This document shows positions 22,807 to 31,305 of a stretch of 45,019 nt of DNA, one piece after another. The stretch comes from DATNBT01 sp964579765. Its GTDB lineage: Bacteria; Acidobacteriota; Vicinamibacteria; Vicinamibacterales; CAVVIG01. The DNA lies in contig CAZOIK010000131.1 of NCBI GenBank assembly GCA_964579765.1, positions 1 to 45,019 on the forward strand, read 5' to 3'. Under the pieces are notes generated by a model, which made no database searches, was not told the origin of the DNA, and saw nothing but the letters and a program-made list of their open reading frames with translations. A program made the position numbers and the translations under genes. Position 1 is the stretch's first letter. Every line of letters starts with the position of its first letter.

Positions 22807-24517
22807 AGATCTGCACGTATTCCGGCGACGTGGCCATCAGGTGCGGGTGGGTGCCGGACGCGAGCACCTCTCCCTCCATCAACACGACGATCTGGTCGTA
22901 GTCTTCGACCGCGGCGACTTTCTGGGTCACCGAGATCACCGTGATCCCGGGATAGTTCCGACGCACGTTGCCGAGAATCTGGCGCTCGGTCGTCGAATCC
23001 ACGCGCGCGGTGAAGTCGTCGAGCAGCAGCACCCGGGGATTGAGCGCCAGGGCGCGCGCCAGCATCACACGCTGCTTCTGGCCGCCTGACAGGCTCGTGC
23101 CCCGCTCCGACACCACGGTGTCGAGCCTGGCGGGCAGCGAGGCGATGAAGTCCTGCAGTTCGGCGGTCGCGATGGCCTTCTCGAGGTCCTCGTCCTTGAC
23201 CGTCTTGCTGAAGGCGATGTTCTCGCGCAAGGTCAGGTTGAACACGATCGTGTCCTGGAACACGAAGCCGATCTGCGCGTGCAGGTGTTCCTTCTGGTAG
23301 TCGTCGATCGTCCGGCCGTCGTACTCCACCGTGCCCGACGTGGGCTTCAGGAGGCCCGTGAGGAGATACAGCAGCTGCGTCTTGCCGGCGGCCGTGGGGC
23401 CGATCACGGCCGTCCGCGTGCCCGCCCGCACTTCGATCGAGACGTTCTTCAGGATCCGCTTGCCCGCGAGCGTCAAGTCGACCTGACGCACGGCCACGTC
23501 GCCTCTCAAGTCGGCGACAACCGTGCCTTCGTCCTTCTTGTCCGGCGCGTTGAGGACCATCGAGAGGCGCATGTACGAGGCGCCCGCCTGCGCCATGACG
23601 TTGCTCATGAAGCCGATCATGATCACGGGGAAGACCAGGATCGACAGGTAGCCGTTGAACGCCGAGAAGTCGCCGAGGCTCATCGAGCCGCGAATCACGT
23701 ACCGGCCGCCCATGGTCAGAATCATGAGCGTGGCGAGGTTCACGCAGAACGTGATGACGGGAATCAGGGCGGCGAACAGTCGCAGGATGCTGAGGCTGAT
23801 GTCCCGCGCCGAGCCGCTCGCCGCCACGAACTTCCCGTACTCGTGCCGCTCGGAATTCACCAGCCGGATGAGCGCCGATCCGAGGATGCTCTCGTTGATG
23901 ACCTTGTTCAGCCAGTCGATCGCCTGCTGGGCCTGCACGAACAGCTTCCGCACCCGGCGGAGGACCACGTTGAACGTGCCGCCGATGATCGGCAGGACGG
24001 TCAGCACGGCAAGGCCGAGCTTCCAGTTGATCGACAGCAGGAGGATGCTGGCGCCGACGATCAGGAAGACCGACGCGATGAGCGACGCCACGGCCTGCGC
24101 GATGAACATCTTCACGGCGTCGATGTCCGAGGTCAGGTTCGTCAGCAGCGTGGCGGGCGTGACCCGCTGGATGAAGGCGTGATCCTGGCGCGAGATCTTT
24201 TCGACCAGGCGCGTTCGCAGATCGCGCGCGACGCGCTCAGACGCCAGCGTCTGCACCACGCTCTGCAGGTACAGGAACACGAAGATCCCGACGGCGACGG
24301 CCGCCAGCTCGATGGCCACGGGGCGCAGCACCAGCCGCCCCGCCGTGAACGCGTCGATGGCGTTCGACACGATCTTCGGCACCGCCAGGTTCAGCGCGTT
24401 GCCGACGACGGTCAGCACCGCGAGCACCGCGATCAGCCCCCGGTAGGGCTGGAGCAGCGCCAGCAGGTTCGGTCCCTTCGGCCGTGCCGGCGTTTTCTCA
24501 GTGCGAGCGTCGGGCAT
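22757..24517 (-). CDS. ABC exporter half-transporter, degenerate-Walker B subunit
   Basis: 586 residues, first gene of the exporter operon. Membrane domain ~20-320; ATPase domain from ~340. Walker A GPTAAGKT (373-380), canonical signature LSGGQ (476-480), but Walker B LLLDD has Asp at 501 where the catalytic Glu belongs, and the H-loop histidine is Gln (Q532). It therefore provides the good signature for the partner's active site and the Walker motifs for the inactive site. ATG 24517 starts MPDARTEKTP. The upstream region (24518-24573) carries no obvious Shine-Dalgarno. Confidence 0.93.
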   Translation of the reverse strand: MPDARTEKTPARPKGPNLLALLQPYRGLIAVLAVLTVVGNALNLAVPKIVSNAIDAFTAGRLVLRPVAIELAAVAVGIFVFLYLQSVVQTLASERVARDLRTRLVEKISRQDHAFIQRVTPATLLTNLTSDIDAVKMFIAQAVASLIASVFLIVGASILLLSINWKLGLAVLTVLPIIGGTFNVVLRRVRKLFVQAQQAIDWLNKVINESILGSALIRLVNSERHEYGKFVAASGSARDISLSILRLFAALIPVITFCVNLATLMILTMGGRYVIRGSMSLGDFSAFNGYLSILVFPVIMIGFMSNVMAQAGASYMRLSMVLNAPDKKDEGTVVADLRGDVAVRQVDLTLAGKRILKNVSIEVRAGTRTAVIGPTAAGKTQLLYLLTGLLKPTSGTVEYDGRTIDDYQKEHLHAQIGFVFQDTIVFNLTLRENIAFSKTVKDEDLEKAIATAELQDFIASLPARLDTVVSERGTSLSGGQKQRVMLARALALNPRVLLLDDFTARVDSTTERQILGNVRRNYPGITVISVTQKVAAVEDYDQIVVLMEGEVLASGTHPHLMATSPEYVQIYDSQRSTSHYELLRAQ

Positions 24518-24573
24518 GACGCGTCGCGAGGTAAGTAATGCGAATCATAAGCAGGGCTAAGTATTGCACGGTT

Positions 24574-25524
24574 TCACCGCTGCAAGTAGGCGATGAGCAG
24601 CACCAGCGTGATCGGGCTGAGGATCGTCGTGAAGAAGACCACGCTGGTGGTGAACGCCGCGTCGAGCTCGAATTCCAGCGCGATCACCGTCGTCACGACC
24701 GCCGCCGGCATCGACGACTCGATGATCGCGGCCTGACGCGCGGCGCCGGTCACGCCGAGGAGCGTCGCGAGCCCGAAGGCCAGCAGCGGCGTCACGAACA
24801 GCGACAGGACGACGGCGGCGACGACGCCATCCGGACGGGCGGGCAGGATGGCGCGTTCGAGCTGCATGCCGAGCACGAGCAGCATGACCGGGATCGCCGC
24901 ATCGCCGAGGAGCGCGATGGGCCGCATGACGGGCTGCGGCACCGCGGCATGCGTGGCCAGCACGGCGGCGGCCGCCGCGACCGCGTAGAGCGCGGGCACG
25001 CGAAAGAGCCGCGCGACCGCCACGCGCACGCTGCCGTGCCCGCTGCCCGCGACGACGATGCCGGCCGTGTAGATCATCATCGCCGCGCACACGAAATAGA
25101 CGCTGGCGAAAGCGAGCGCCTCGCGCCCGAACGCAAATAGCACGACCGGCAGTGCGTAGTTGCCGCTGTTGGAGAACATCACGACGAGCAGGAAGCTGCT
25201 GCGTGTCACACGATCGAGCCGGAGGGGAATCGCCACGAGCCACGCGGCGACGCCGACCGTGGCCGTCAGCAGCACGCAGAGCGCGGCAATCCGCATCGAC
25301 TGCGACGCGCTGATCTGCGCGGTGACGAGCTGCGTGAAGACGAAGCACGGCGACAGCGCGTTGAACGCGATCGTCGAAAGCGTGCGCACGTTGGCGCCGA
25401 AGTGCCGGGCGAGCAGGAAGCCGACGCCGGCGACGACGAAGATTGGCAGGATGTCCGACGTGAAGATCGAGGCGAGCAGCGGCAGGCGACGATTGTATCG
25501 AAGGCGAGGGCGGCGCGCGACCAC
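24574..25524 (-). CDS. AEC (auxin efflux carrier) family transporter
   Basis: 316 residues from GTG 25524. About ten membrane segments with the AEC pattern: FTSDILPIFVVAGVGFLLARHFG at the N-terminus, NALSPCFVFTQL, FSNSGNYALPVVLFAFG (family motif), and a C-terminal LFVTPLLAFGLATLL. AEC proteins export small organic anions; the substrate is unknown. The first 13 residues are polar and unlike the family, and a TACAAT box (complement of 25492-25497) lies six bases before an in-frame CTG at 25485, so the true start may be that CTG with a leaderless mRNA (303 residues). It could be co-directional with the ABC operon. Confidence 0.85.
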   Translation of the reverse strand: MVARRPRLRYNRRLPLLASIFTSDILPIFVVAGVGFLLARHFGANVRTLSTIAFNALSPCFVFTQLVTAQISASQSMRIAALCVLLTATVGVAAWLVAIPLRLDRVTRSSFLLVVMFSNSGNYALPVVLFAFGREALAFASVYFVCAAMMIYTAGIVVAGSGHGSVRVAVARLFRVPALYAVAAAAAVLATHAAVPQPVMRPIALLGDAAIPVMLLVLGMQLERAILPARPDGVVAAVVLSLFVTPLLAFGLATLLGVTGAARQAAIIESSMPAAVVTTVIALEFELDAAFTTSVVFFTTILSPITLVLLIAYLQR

Positions 25525-25559
25525 GAACCCGGCGGCATCGTGCTTGCTCCTGGGATTCG

Positions 25560-25611
25560 GTACACAGCATTCGTCTCTGGAGCGGAACGCTCCAGCATTG
25601 CAGTTGTGTAC
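25560..25611. promoter_or_regulatory. Nested inverted repeat directly before tonB start
   Basis: Outer arms GTACACA (25560-25566) and TGTGTAC (25605-25611) enclose a perfect inner hairpin CTGGAGCG-GAA-CGCTCCAG (25577-25595). It ends five bases before ATG 25617. It may be an operator, a 5' UTR structure hiding the start, or a small mobile repeat; the perfect pairing itself is plain to see. Confidence 0.6.
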
Positions 25612-25616
25612 GACCT

Positions 25617-26516
25617 ATGTCAGTTCTGTTGAACGACGCACGGTTTGGCACGCGCGCGGTTTCTCGCCGCCGTTCGAGCGGAGGCCTGTGGCTCAGCGTC
25701 GTGGCGCATGCGGCGATCGCGGGCGTCCTGATGGCCATCGTGCCGACGCACGCGTCCGAGAACCCGTCGATGCCGCGACCGCGCTCAATCGGCGTCTTCC
25801 ACGTCGCTACAATCGAGCCGACGACGTTGCCGCCGGTTCCCGTCAGCGCGCCGCATCCTCTTTCTCCGCTACGGCCGTCGTCGCCCGTGCGCACCGCACG
25901 GATCGAGGAGGTGCACGAACCCGCGATCATCGCACCGATCGCGGTCGCGCCGCTCGCCGCCGCGCCCGTTGTGGCGGCGCCAGCAACGCTTCCAGCCGCG
26001 GCTCCCGCCTTCGAACGGCCGCGTGAAACCGCGTTGCCCGTCCGTCCGCCCGAGACTGGCCTGTTCGAACGGGCAAACAGCACGCGACCGGGGCAGTCCG
26101 GTGCCGCGGTGACGACCGGCGGATTTGAAAGCGTCGCCGCGTCGCAGCGCGCAGCGGCACACGGAGGCGACGACGTACGGACGGCCGGGTTCGATCGGCC
26201 CGCCCCTGCGCCCGTCCAGTCCACGGGCACGCCGGCAAGAAAGCCGATCGATCGGCCTCTCGAGATCCTCTTCAAGCCCGTGCCGGAGTACACCGACGAA
26301 GCGCGCAGCGCCCGCATCGAGGGCACCGTGGCGCTCGATCTCGAATTCACCGCTGCCGGCGAGGTCCGCGTGTTGCGCGTCGTGAGCGGACTCGGTCACG
26401 GGCTCGACGAAGCGGCCGAACGGGCGGCGAGCCGTATCCGGTTCACACCCGCGCAGTCGGACGGCAGAGCCGTCGTCTCACGGGCCACGGTGTACATCAC
26501 CTTCCGGCTGTCCTAG
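25617..26516 (+). CDS. TonB-family energy transducer
   Basis: 299 residues. A cytoplasmic stub, one membrane anchor (LWLSVVAHAAIAGVLMAIV, ~24-42), a long Pro/Ala-rich periplasmic spacer, and a TonB C-terminal domain (~215-299): PVPEYTDEARSARIEGTVALDLEFTAAGEVRVLRVVSGLGHGLDEAAERAASRIRFTPA, the conserved layout. It couples the proton-motive force to outer-membrane receptors; no ExbB/ExbD or receptor is adjacent. It is followed after eight bases by the M48 protease gene, likely one operon. Confidence 0.88.
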   Translation: MSVLLNDARFGTRAVSRRRSSGGLWLSVVAHAAIAGVLMAIVPTHASENPSMPRPRSIGVFHVATIEPTTLPPVPVSAPHPLSPLRPSSPVRTARIEEVHEPAIIAPIAVAPLAAAPVVAAPATLPAAAPAFERPRETALPVRPPETGLFERANSTRPGQSGAAVTTGGFESVAASQRAAAHGGDDVRTAGFDRPAPAPVQSTGTPARKPIDRPLEILFKPVPEYTDEARSARIEGTVALDLEFTAAGEVRVLRVVSGLGHGLDEAAERAASRIRFTPAQSDGRAVVSRATVYITFRLS

Positions 26517-26524
26517 AGGCACAC

Positions 26525-28216
26525 ATGCGAATGCCACGTCTTCCCTTGCTGCTCCTGTCGCTGGCGCTCATGGCGTCGACGGCTCACGCACAGAAGGTTG
26601 CCGACACCGCCGGTCATGGACAACTCACGGCCGACGACATCGTCGATCGCATGGGCAAGGCGGAGCGCGCGGTGCTCGATCGCGTGAAGACGTATCAACC
26701 GCTCATGGAGACTTACATGCAGAACCTCGCGCCGGACGAGGCGCGCGGCTGGGTTGCCATCGATGACAACTACGTCCTCGGCCGGTTCGACTATCGCGAC
26801 ACGCCGACGCTGCGTCCGCTCGGCCGGCGGGAACAGAAGAAGCTGATTGCGCGCATCCTGGGCTCGAACCCGCCCGCTCTCGGGGATGCGCTCGCCACGA
26901 TGGTGACGCCGGACTGGCGGCTGCTCGAACGAAAGCGCTACCGGTTCAAATACGTCCGCCGCGAGTTCCTCGGCGAGGCGCGCTGCTTCGTGTTCGACGT
27001 GAAGCCGATTCGCGACGGCAAGGACGGGTTCGTCGGCAGGATCTGGATCGAAGATCGCGACTACGCGCTCGTCCGCTTCAACGGCGTCAACCACAGAACG
27101 GATCAGACGTTGTCGAGCCTGTTCAAGCAGACGCTGTCGTTGCACGTGGACAGCTGGCGCGTGAATGTCGCGCCCGGCGTGTGGGTGCCGTCGTACGTGT
27201 ACTCGGAGGAAACGGACTTGAACGGCGCGTTGTCGTCCCGGCGGCGCGCCCTGTTCAAGAGTCAGACGCGCATCTGGGGATACAAGGCGCAGGGTCCCGA
27301 GTCGGCGGGATCGCTCACGACGATCCGGATCGACGAGCCGGACGTCGCCGACGCCAGCGAAGCGTCCGCGCAGTTGTCGCCGGTGCTCAGCGAGCGCAGA
27401 TGGGAACAGGAAGCCGAGGCGAACGTGCTCGAGCGGCTCGAGTCGGCGGGACTGCTTGCGCCGCCCGGCGAGGCGGACAAGGTGCTCGACACGGTCCTCA
27501 ACAACCTCATCGTCACCAACGCGCTGACCTTCGACCGGCCGCTGCGCTGCCGGATTCTTCTGACGTCGCCGCTCGAGTCGTTCACGATTGGCCGCACGAT
27601 CGTGCTCAGCCGCGGACTCATCGACGTGCTGCCGGACGAAGCCAGCCTCGCGACGATGCTGGCGCACGAGTTGAGCCACGTGGTGCTCGGCCACCCGCTA
27701 ATCGACTCGAAGTTCGCGTTCGCCGATCGACTCATGATTGCCGACGAGGAATTGCTGCAGACCCTGCAGTTCCACCGCACGCCGCAGGAGGAGGCGGCCG
27801 CCGACGACAAAGAGATCGAGTTGCTCGGCAAGTCGCCGTACCGCGACAAGCTCGCGGACGCCGGCTTGTTTCTTCGCGCGGTCGAGGCGCGGTCGAAGCA
27901 GCTGCCGTATCTCATCCATCCGCACATCGGCGATTACGTGGCGGTGAACGGGCAGACGAGACTCGCGGAGCTGATACAGAAGGCGCCCCCGCTGATGCCG
28001 GACAACCTCGATCAGATCGCCGCTCTCCAGATCGGTGCGCGGCTGATCGTCGATCCGTGGAGCGGGAAGCTCACGCTCGATCGAACGCCCGCGGTGCCGC
28101 TGACATCGGTTCGCGAGAAAGCGCCGTTCGCGGTGACTCCCCTCATGCCCGTGATCAGGTATGCGGGTGCTCCGGACGTCGCCGCGGCGGTGCGAACGGT
28201 CGGCGAGGCGCGGTGA
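26525..28216 (+). CDS. Secreted M48-type zinc metalloprotease with long N-terminal domain
   Basis: 563 residues. Signal peptide RMPRLPLLLLSLALMASTAHAQ. Residues ~30-270 are a beta-rich domain (RKRYRFKYVRREFLGEARCFVFDVKPI, GRIWIEDRDYALVRFNGVNHRT) similar to outer-membrane lipoprotein-sorting-like folds. Residues ~290-480 carry the M48 core: RCRILLTSPLESFTIGRTIVLSRGLIDVLPDEASLATMLAHELSH with HELSH at 381-385, and EEAAADDKEIELL supplying the third zinc ligand. AGAGG-type ribosome-binding bases just after the tonB stop support ATG 26525. It may act in envelope quality control like BepA/YfgC, but this domain fusion differs. Confidence 0.85.
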   Translation: MRMPRLPLLLLSLALMASTAHAQKVADTAGHGQLTADDIVDRMGKAERAVLDRVKTYQPLMETYMQNLAPDEARGWVAIDDNYVLGRFDYRDTPTLRPLGRREQKKLIARILGSNPPALGDALATMVTPDWRLLERKRYRFKYVRREFLGEARCFVFDVKPIRDGKDGFVGRIWIEDRDYALVRFNGVNHRTDQTLSSLFKQTLSLHVDSWRVNVAPGVWVPSYVYSEETDLNGALSSRRRALFKSQTRIWGYKAQGPESAGSLTTIRIDEPDVADASEASAQLSPVLSERRWEQEAEANVLERLESAGLLAPPGEADKVLDTVLNNLIVTNALTFDRPLRCRILLTSPLESFTIGRTIVLSRGLIDVLPDEASLATMLAHELSHVVLGHPLIDSKFAFADRLMIADEELLQTLQFHRTPQEEAAADDKEIELLGKSPYRDKLADAGLFLRAVEARSKQLPYLIHPHIGDYVAVNGQTRLAELIQKAPPLMPDNLDQIAALQIGARLIVDPWSGKLTLDRTPAVPLTSVREKAPFAVTPLMPVIRYAGAPDVAAAVRTVGEAR

Positions 28217-28234
28217 TCGCACGCGCCGGCACGG

Positions 28235-30001
28235 CTACGGGTGCAGCACGCCCGCGATCACCAGCAGCGGCACGATGACGGCGACCACCGCTTCACCCGC
28301 GATGAGCCCGGACGCGAGCGGCGTCATGTAGCGATCGCGCGAGGCGGGGGACACGGCGGCCCAGACGCGATCGACGACCGATCCCGCGAACATCACGATG
28401 ATCACCGACGCGGGCACCAGCATGCCGATGCCGGCCGCGGTCGGCGACGGCACCCACTCGATGCCCTTCGACTCCATCACGGTGAAGACGATGCCGAGGA
28501 TCGATCCGATCACGAGCGCGACGATTGCGCCCGGCGGCAGGGCCTTGAGACCCTGCGACAGCACTTCGGCGAACGCCGCCCACTTGCGCGAGATGGGAGT
28601 GGTGAGTCCCGCCTGCGGGCCGACGATGCCATAGGTGTCGCGCAGCAGCGGGTACATCCACGACACGGCCGCGGCGCCGACCGGCGTCGCGAGGAGCTGC
28701 ATGTACGTGAGCGCGCGCGGCGACGAGCCGATCATCTGGCCGGCCCGGTAGTCCTGCATCAGCGCTTCCGACTCGACGGCAATCGTCCCCGTCGTCCCGC
28801 TCGCGAGCATGTTCGCGACGATCTGGCCCGGCGCGAGCGCGCCGAAGACGCCCTGCATCATGTTCGAGAGCGGGCTGATCGGTCCCCAGTTCGTCTCGCC
28901 GAGCACGCGCAGGCCGACGAGCATCAGCGGGATCGACAGCAGGATTGCGGTGGCCGTCACCCAGACCTCGAGGCCGAGGCTGATCTTCTGAATCACGATG
29001 AGCGCGACCGACAGGATCGCGCCGCCGATGCCGACCCACGCCAGCGGGAACTCGTCGCCGCCGACCTGCGCCGTGCGCAGCTGGCGGAACGTCTTCATCA
29101 GGACGTTCCAGTGGAGCACCAGCGCCGTGAGGCCGCCGGCGACCATCATGCCCGTCGCGGGCCACATCATCCAGAAGAGCACGTCGTTGCGGTTGAAGCC
29201 GGAGACGAGCACGCGGTAGTGGAGGAGCGCGTACGGCCCGACGACCCACGCGACGACGGTCCCGAGCAGCATGCTCGCGTTGATCCGGAAGCCGACGAGC
29301 ATGCCCGATCCGATCGACAGCAGGCTCCAGTTCACGCCGACGCCCGCCGCCATCATCGTCGCCGTGCCGATGAGCGTGACCGAGGGAAACCAGCGGAGGA
29401 CGTACGCGTCCTCGGTCATGAGCATGACGGCTGCCGACAACAGCAGGCCGATGACCAGCGCACGCGCCGTCTGCCGCGCTTCGGCGCCCTTGCCGTCGAG
29501 CACGATGAGCGTCTGGCCGGCGGCAAGACCGTCGGGATAGGGCAGGGCTTCATCGACGACGAAGTGCTGGCGCATGGGCACAGCCAGCAGCACGCCGAGC
29601 AGGCCAGCGGTGGAGAGCCAGACGAACGACTGCAGCGGGCTCAGTTCGATCCGCGTGGTCACGGTCCGGCTTGCGTTCAGCATGTCGAAGGCCGCCAGCA
29701 GCACGCACATGAAGGCGGTCTGCGCGCCCGCGGTGCCCGCCGTCTGGACGATGTTGTTCTCCCAGCGGTTGTAGTCCTTGAACGCGAGGCCGAGGGCGAG
29801 ATAGCCGAAGAACGCCGCGACCACCGAGACGTTCGGCCCGAAGCCGAGCTTCAGGACGATGTACGGATACGACGCGCCCATGATCGCCGCGACGGCGAGT
29901 CCGCAGACGATCGCGCGCGGCGTCAGCTCGCGCAGCCCGGCCGGCTTGGTGCCTGCCTCGACGGCGACGCCCGAATGCGCGCGAACGGGATCCGCTGACA
30001 T
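28235..30001 (-). CDS. OPT family oligopeptide transporter
   Basis: 588 residues with ~15 hydrophobic segments. OPT-family features: ELTPRAIVCGLAVAAIMGASYPYIVLKLGFGPNVSV, the NNIVQTAGTAGAQTAF loop and the QTLIVLDGKGAEARQT region. The family imports oligopeptides or metal chelates with protons. ATG 30001 is preferred to the in-frame ATG 30058: the 19 extra codons are unlike the family, and CACAAT (complement of 30008-30013) lies six bases before 30001, a leaderless layout. It diverges from the 30076 operon. Confidence 0.92.
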   Translation of the reverse strand: MSADPVRAHSGVAVEAGTKPAGLRELTPRAIVCGLAVAAIMGASYPYIVLKLGFGPNVSVVAAFFGYLALGLAFKDYNRWENNIVQTAGTAGAQTAFMCVLLAAFDMLNASRTVTTRIELSPLQSFVWLSTAGLLGVLLAVPMRQHFVVDEALPYPDGLAAGQTLIVLDGKGAEARQTARALVIGLLLSAAVMLMTEDAYVLRWFPSVTLIGTATMMAAGVGVNWSLLSIGSGMLVGFRINASMLLGTVVAWVVGPYALLHYRVLVSGFNRNDVLFWMMWPATGMMVAGGLTALVLHWNVLMKTFRQLRTAQVGGDEFPLAWVGIGGAILSVALIVIQKISLGLEVWVTATAILLSIPLMLVGLRVLGETNWGPISPLSNMMQGVFGALAPGQIVANMLASGTTGTIAVESEALMQDYRAGQMIGSSPRALTYMQLLATPVGAAAVSWMYPLLRDTYGIVGPQAGLTTPISRKWAAFAEVLSQGLKALPPGAIVALVIGSILGIVFTVMESKGIEWVPSPTAAGIGMLVPASVIIVMFAGSVVDRVWAAVSPASRDRYMTPLASGLIAGEAVVAVIVPLLVIAGVLHP

Positions 30002-30033
30002 GCGCGCATTGTGGCATAGAGCGCGTCGTGTGT

Positions 30034-30065
30034 TTGACACTCCGCACTCCATCGGCAACTATTAG
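30034..30065 (+). promoter_or_regulatory. Candidate promoter for the 30076 operon
   Basis: A perfect TTGACA (30034-30039) followed by ACTATT (30058-30063, 18-base spacer) or TATTAG (30060-30065, 20-base spacer). The start of transcription would be around 30070, a few bases before ATG 30076. Confidence 0.45.
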
Positions 30066-30075
30066 CCGTTTGAGC

Positions 30076-30462
30076 ATGACCGCCTTTTCCGACCCGTGGC
30101 TCGCGCGTTTTCGCGATCGCGTGAACGCCGATCCCGAGATGCGCGTCATCGGCGACTGGTTCACGACGGCGTTTTCGCTGTCGTGCGGCGATCGCCGGTG
30201 CATCGTCCGGTTCGACAAGGGGGAGCTCGTCGAGACGATCGTCTCGCCGCGCATCGACACGCGGTGCGCGTTCGGCTTTCGCGCGAGCGAGGAGATCTGG
30301 GCGAAGTTCTTCAGCCCGCGGCCGGAGCCGCTCTACCACGACTTTTTCGCCATGCTCATGCGCGTGCCGGGCTTCGTTCTCGAGGGTGACACGCTGGCGG
30401 CGATGCAGCACGCGCGCGCGCTTCACCGCGCCATGAACGTCATGCGGACGCTCGGGCAGTAA
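30076..30462 (+). CDS. Small SCP2-sterol-binding-like protein
   Basis: 128 residues from ATG 30076. An alpha/beta arrangement (VIGDWFTTAFSLSCGDRRCIVRFDKGELVETIVSP, then AFGFRASEEIWAKFF) resembles SCP2-type lipid-binding folds, but the match is from memory and weak. No signal peptide or membrane segment. It starts a tight operon: the hydrolase gene begins three bases after its stop, then MFS and MaoC genes. In that setting it may bind a hydrophobic acyl or sterol-like substrate. Confidence 0.65.
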   Translation: MTAFSDPWLARFRDRVNADPEMRVIGDWFTTAFSLSCGDRRCIVRFDKGELVETIVSPRIDTRCAFGFRASEEIWAKFFSPRPEPLYHDFFAMLMRVPGFVLEGDTLAAMQHARALHRAMNVMRTLGQ

Positions 30463-30465
30463 CTC

Positions 30466-31305
30466 GTGGCCACTTTCGAACCGATCGCAGGCAGATATTT
30501 CGAGACTCAGATAGACGGCGAGCGCCACCGCGTTTTCGTGGAGGAGGCCGGCCACGGCATTCCGTTGCTGTGCCTGCATACCGCGGGCGCCGACAGCCGT
30601 CAGTATCGCCACCTGCTCAACGACACGGCGGTGACGTCGAAGTTTCGCGTCATTGCGTTCGACATGCCCTATCACGGGCGGTCGAACCCGCCGGACGCGT
30701 GGTGGCTGAAGAAGTACAAGCTGACGACCGCGGACTACGTCGCGCACATCCGCGCGGTGTGGCAGGCGCTCGAGCTCGACCGGCCGGTGGTGATGGGCTG
30801 CTCGATGGGCGGCGCGATCGTCCTGAAAGTCGCCGCGGACTTTCAGCGCGAGCTGCGCGGCATCGTCGGGCTCGAGAGCTCGGCCCATGCGCCCGGCCGC
30901 TATAACGAGTACCTGCACCATCCCGCGATCCACGGCGGCGAGCTCGTCGCCAGCTACACGTACGGCCTCTGCGCGCCGTCGAGTCCCGAATCGAGCGCGC
31001 GCGAGAACTGGTGGTACTACAGCCAGTCGGGGCCGGGCGTCTACGCCGGCGATGTCCACTTCTACAGCAACGACTGGGACGGCCGCGAGGACGTCAAACG
31101 CATCGACACCAGCGTGTGCAAGGTGTCGCTGCTCACGGGCGAATTCGACTACTCGTGCACGCCCGACATGACGCGCGCGGTCGCGGCGGCCATTCCGGGC
31201 GCGCGGCTCGTGATCATGAACGGGATGGGCCACTTTCCGATGATTGAGAACTACCCGGTGTTCCGCACGTTCCTCGTGCCGGAACTCGACTGGATGGCGC
31301 AATGA
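30466..31305 (+). CDS. Alpha/beta hydrolase
   Basis: 279 residues from GTG 30466. Classic alpha/beta-hydrolase order: oxyanion region LLCLHTAGADSRQYRHLL, VIAFDMPYHGRS, nucleophile elbow GCSMGG with S113, late acid in LTGEFDYSCTP, and catalytic His in MNGMGHFPMIE. Likely an esterase or C-C hydrolase of a catabolic route; the substrate is unknown. The stop overlaps the MFS start by four bases (ATGA), indicating coupling. Confidence 0.88.
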   Translation: MATFEPIAGRYFETQIDGERHRVFVEEAGHGIPLLCLHTAGADSRQYRHLLNDTAVTSKFRVIAFDMPYHGRSNPPDAWWLKKYKLTTADYVAHIRAVWQALELDRPVVMGCSMGGAIVLKVAADFQRELRGIVGLESSAHAPGRYNEYLHHPAIHGGELVASYTYGLCAPSSPESSARENWWYYSQSGPGVYAGDVHFYSNDWDGREDVKRIDTSVCKVSLLTGEFDYSCTPDMTRAVAAAIPGARLVIMNGMGHFPMIENYPVFRTFLVPELDWMAQ

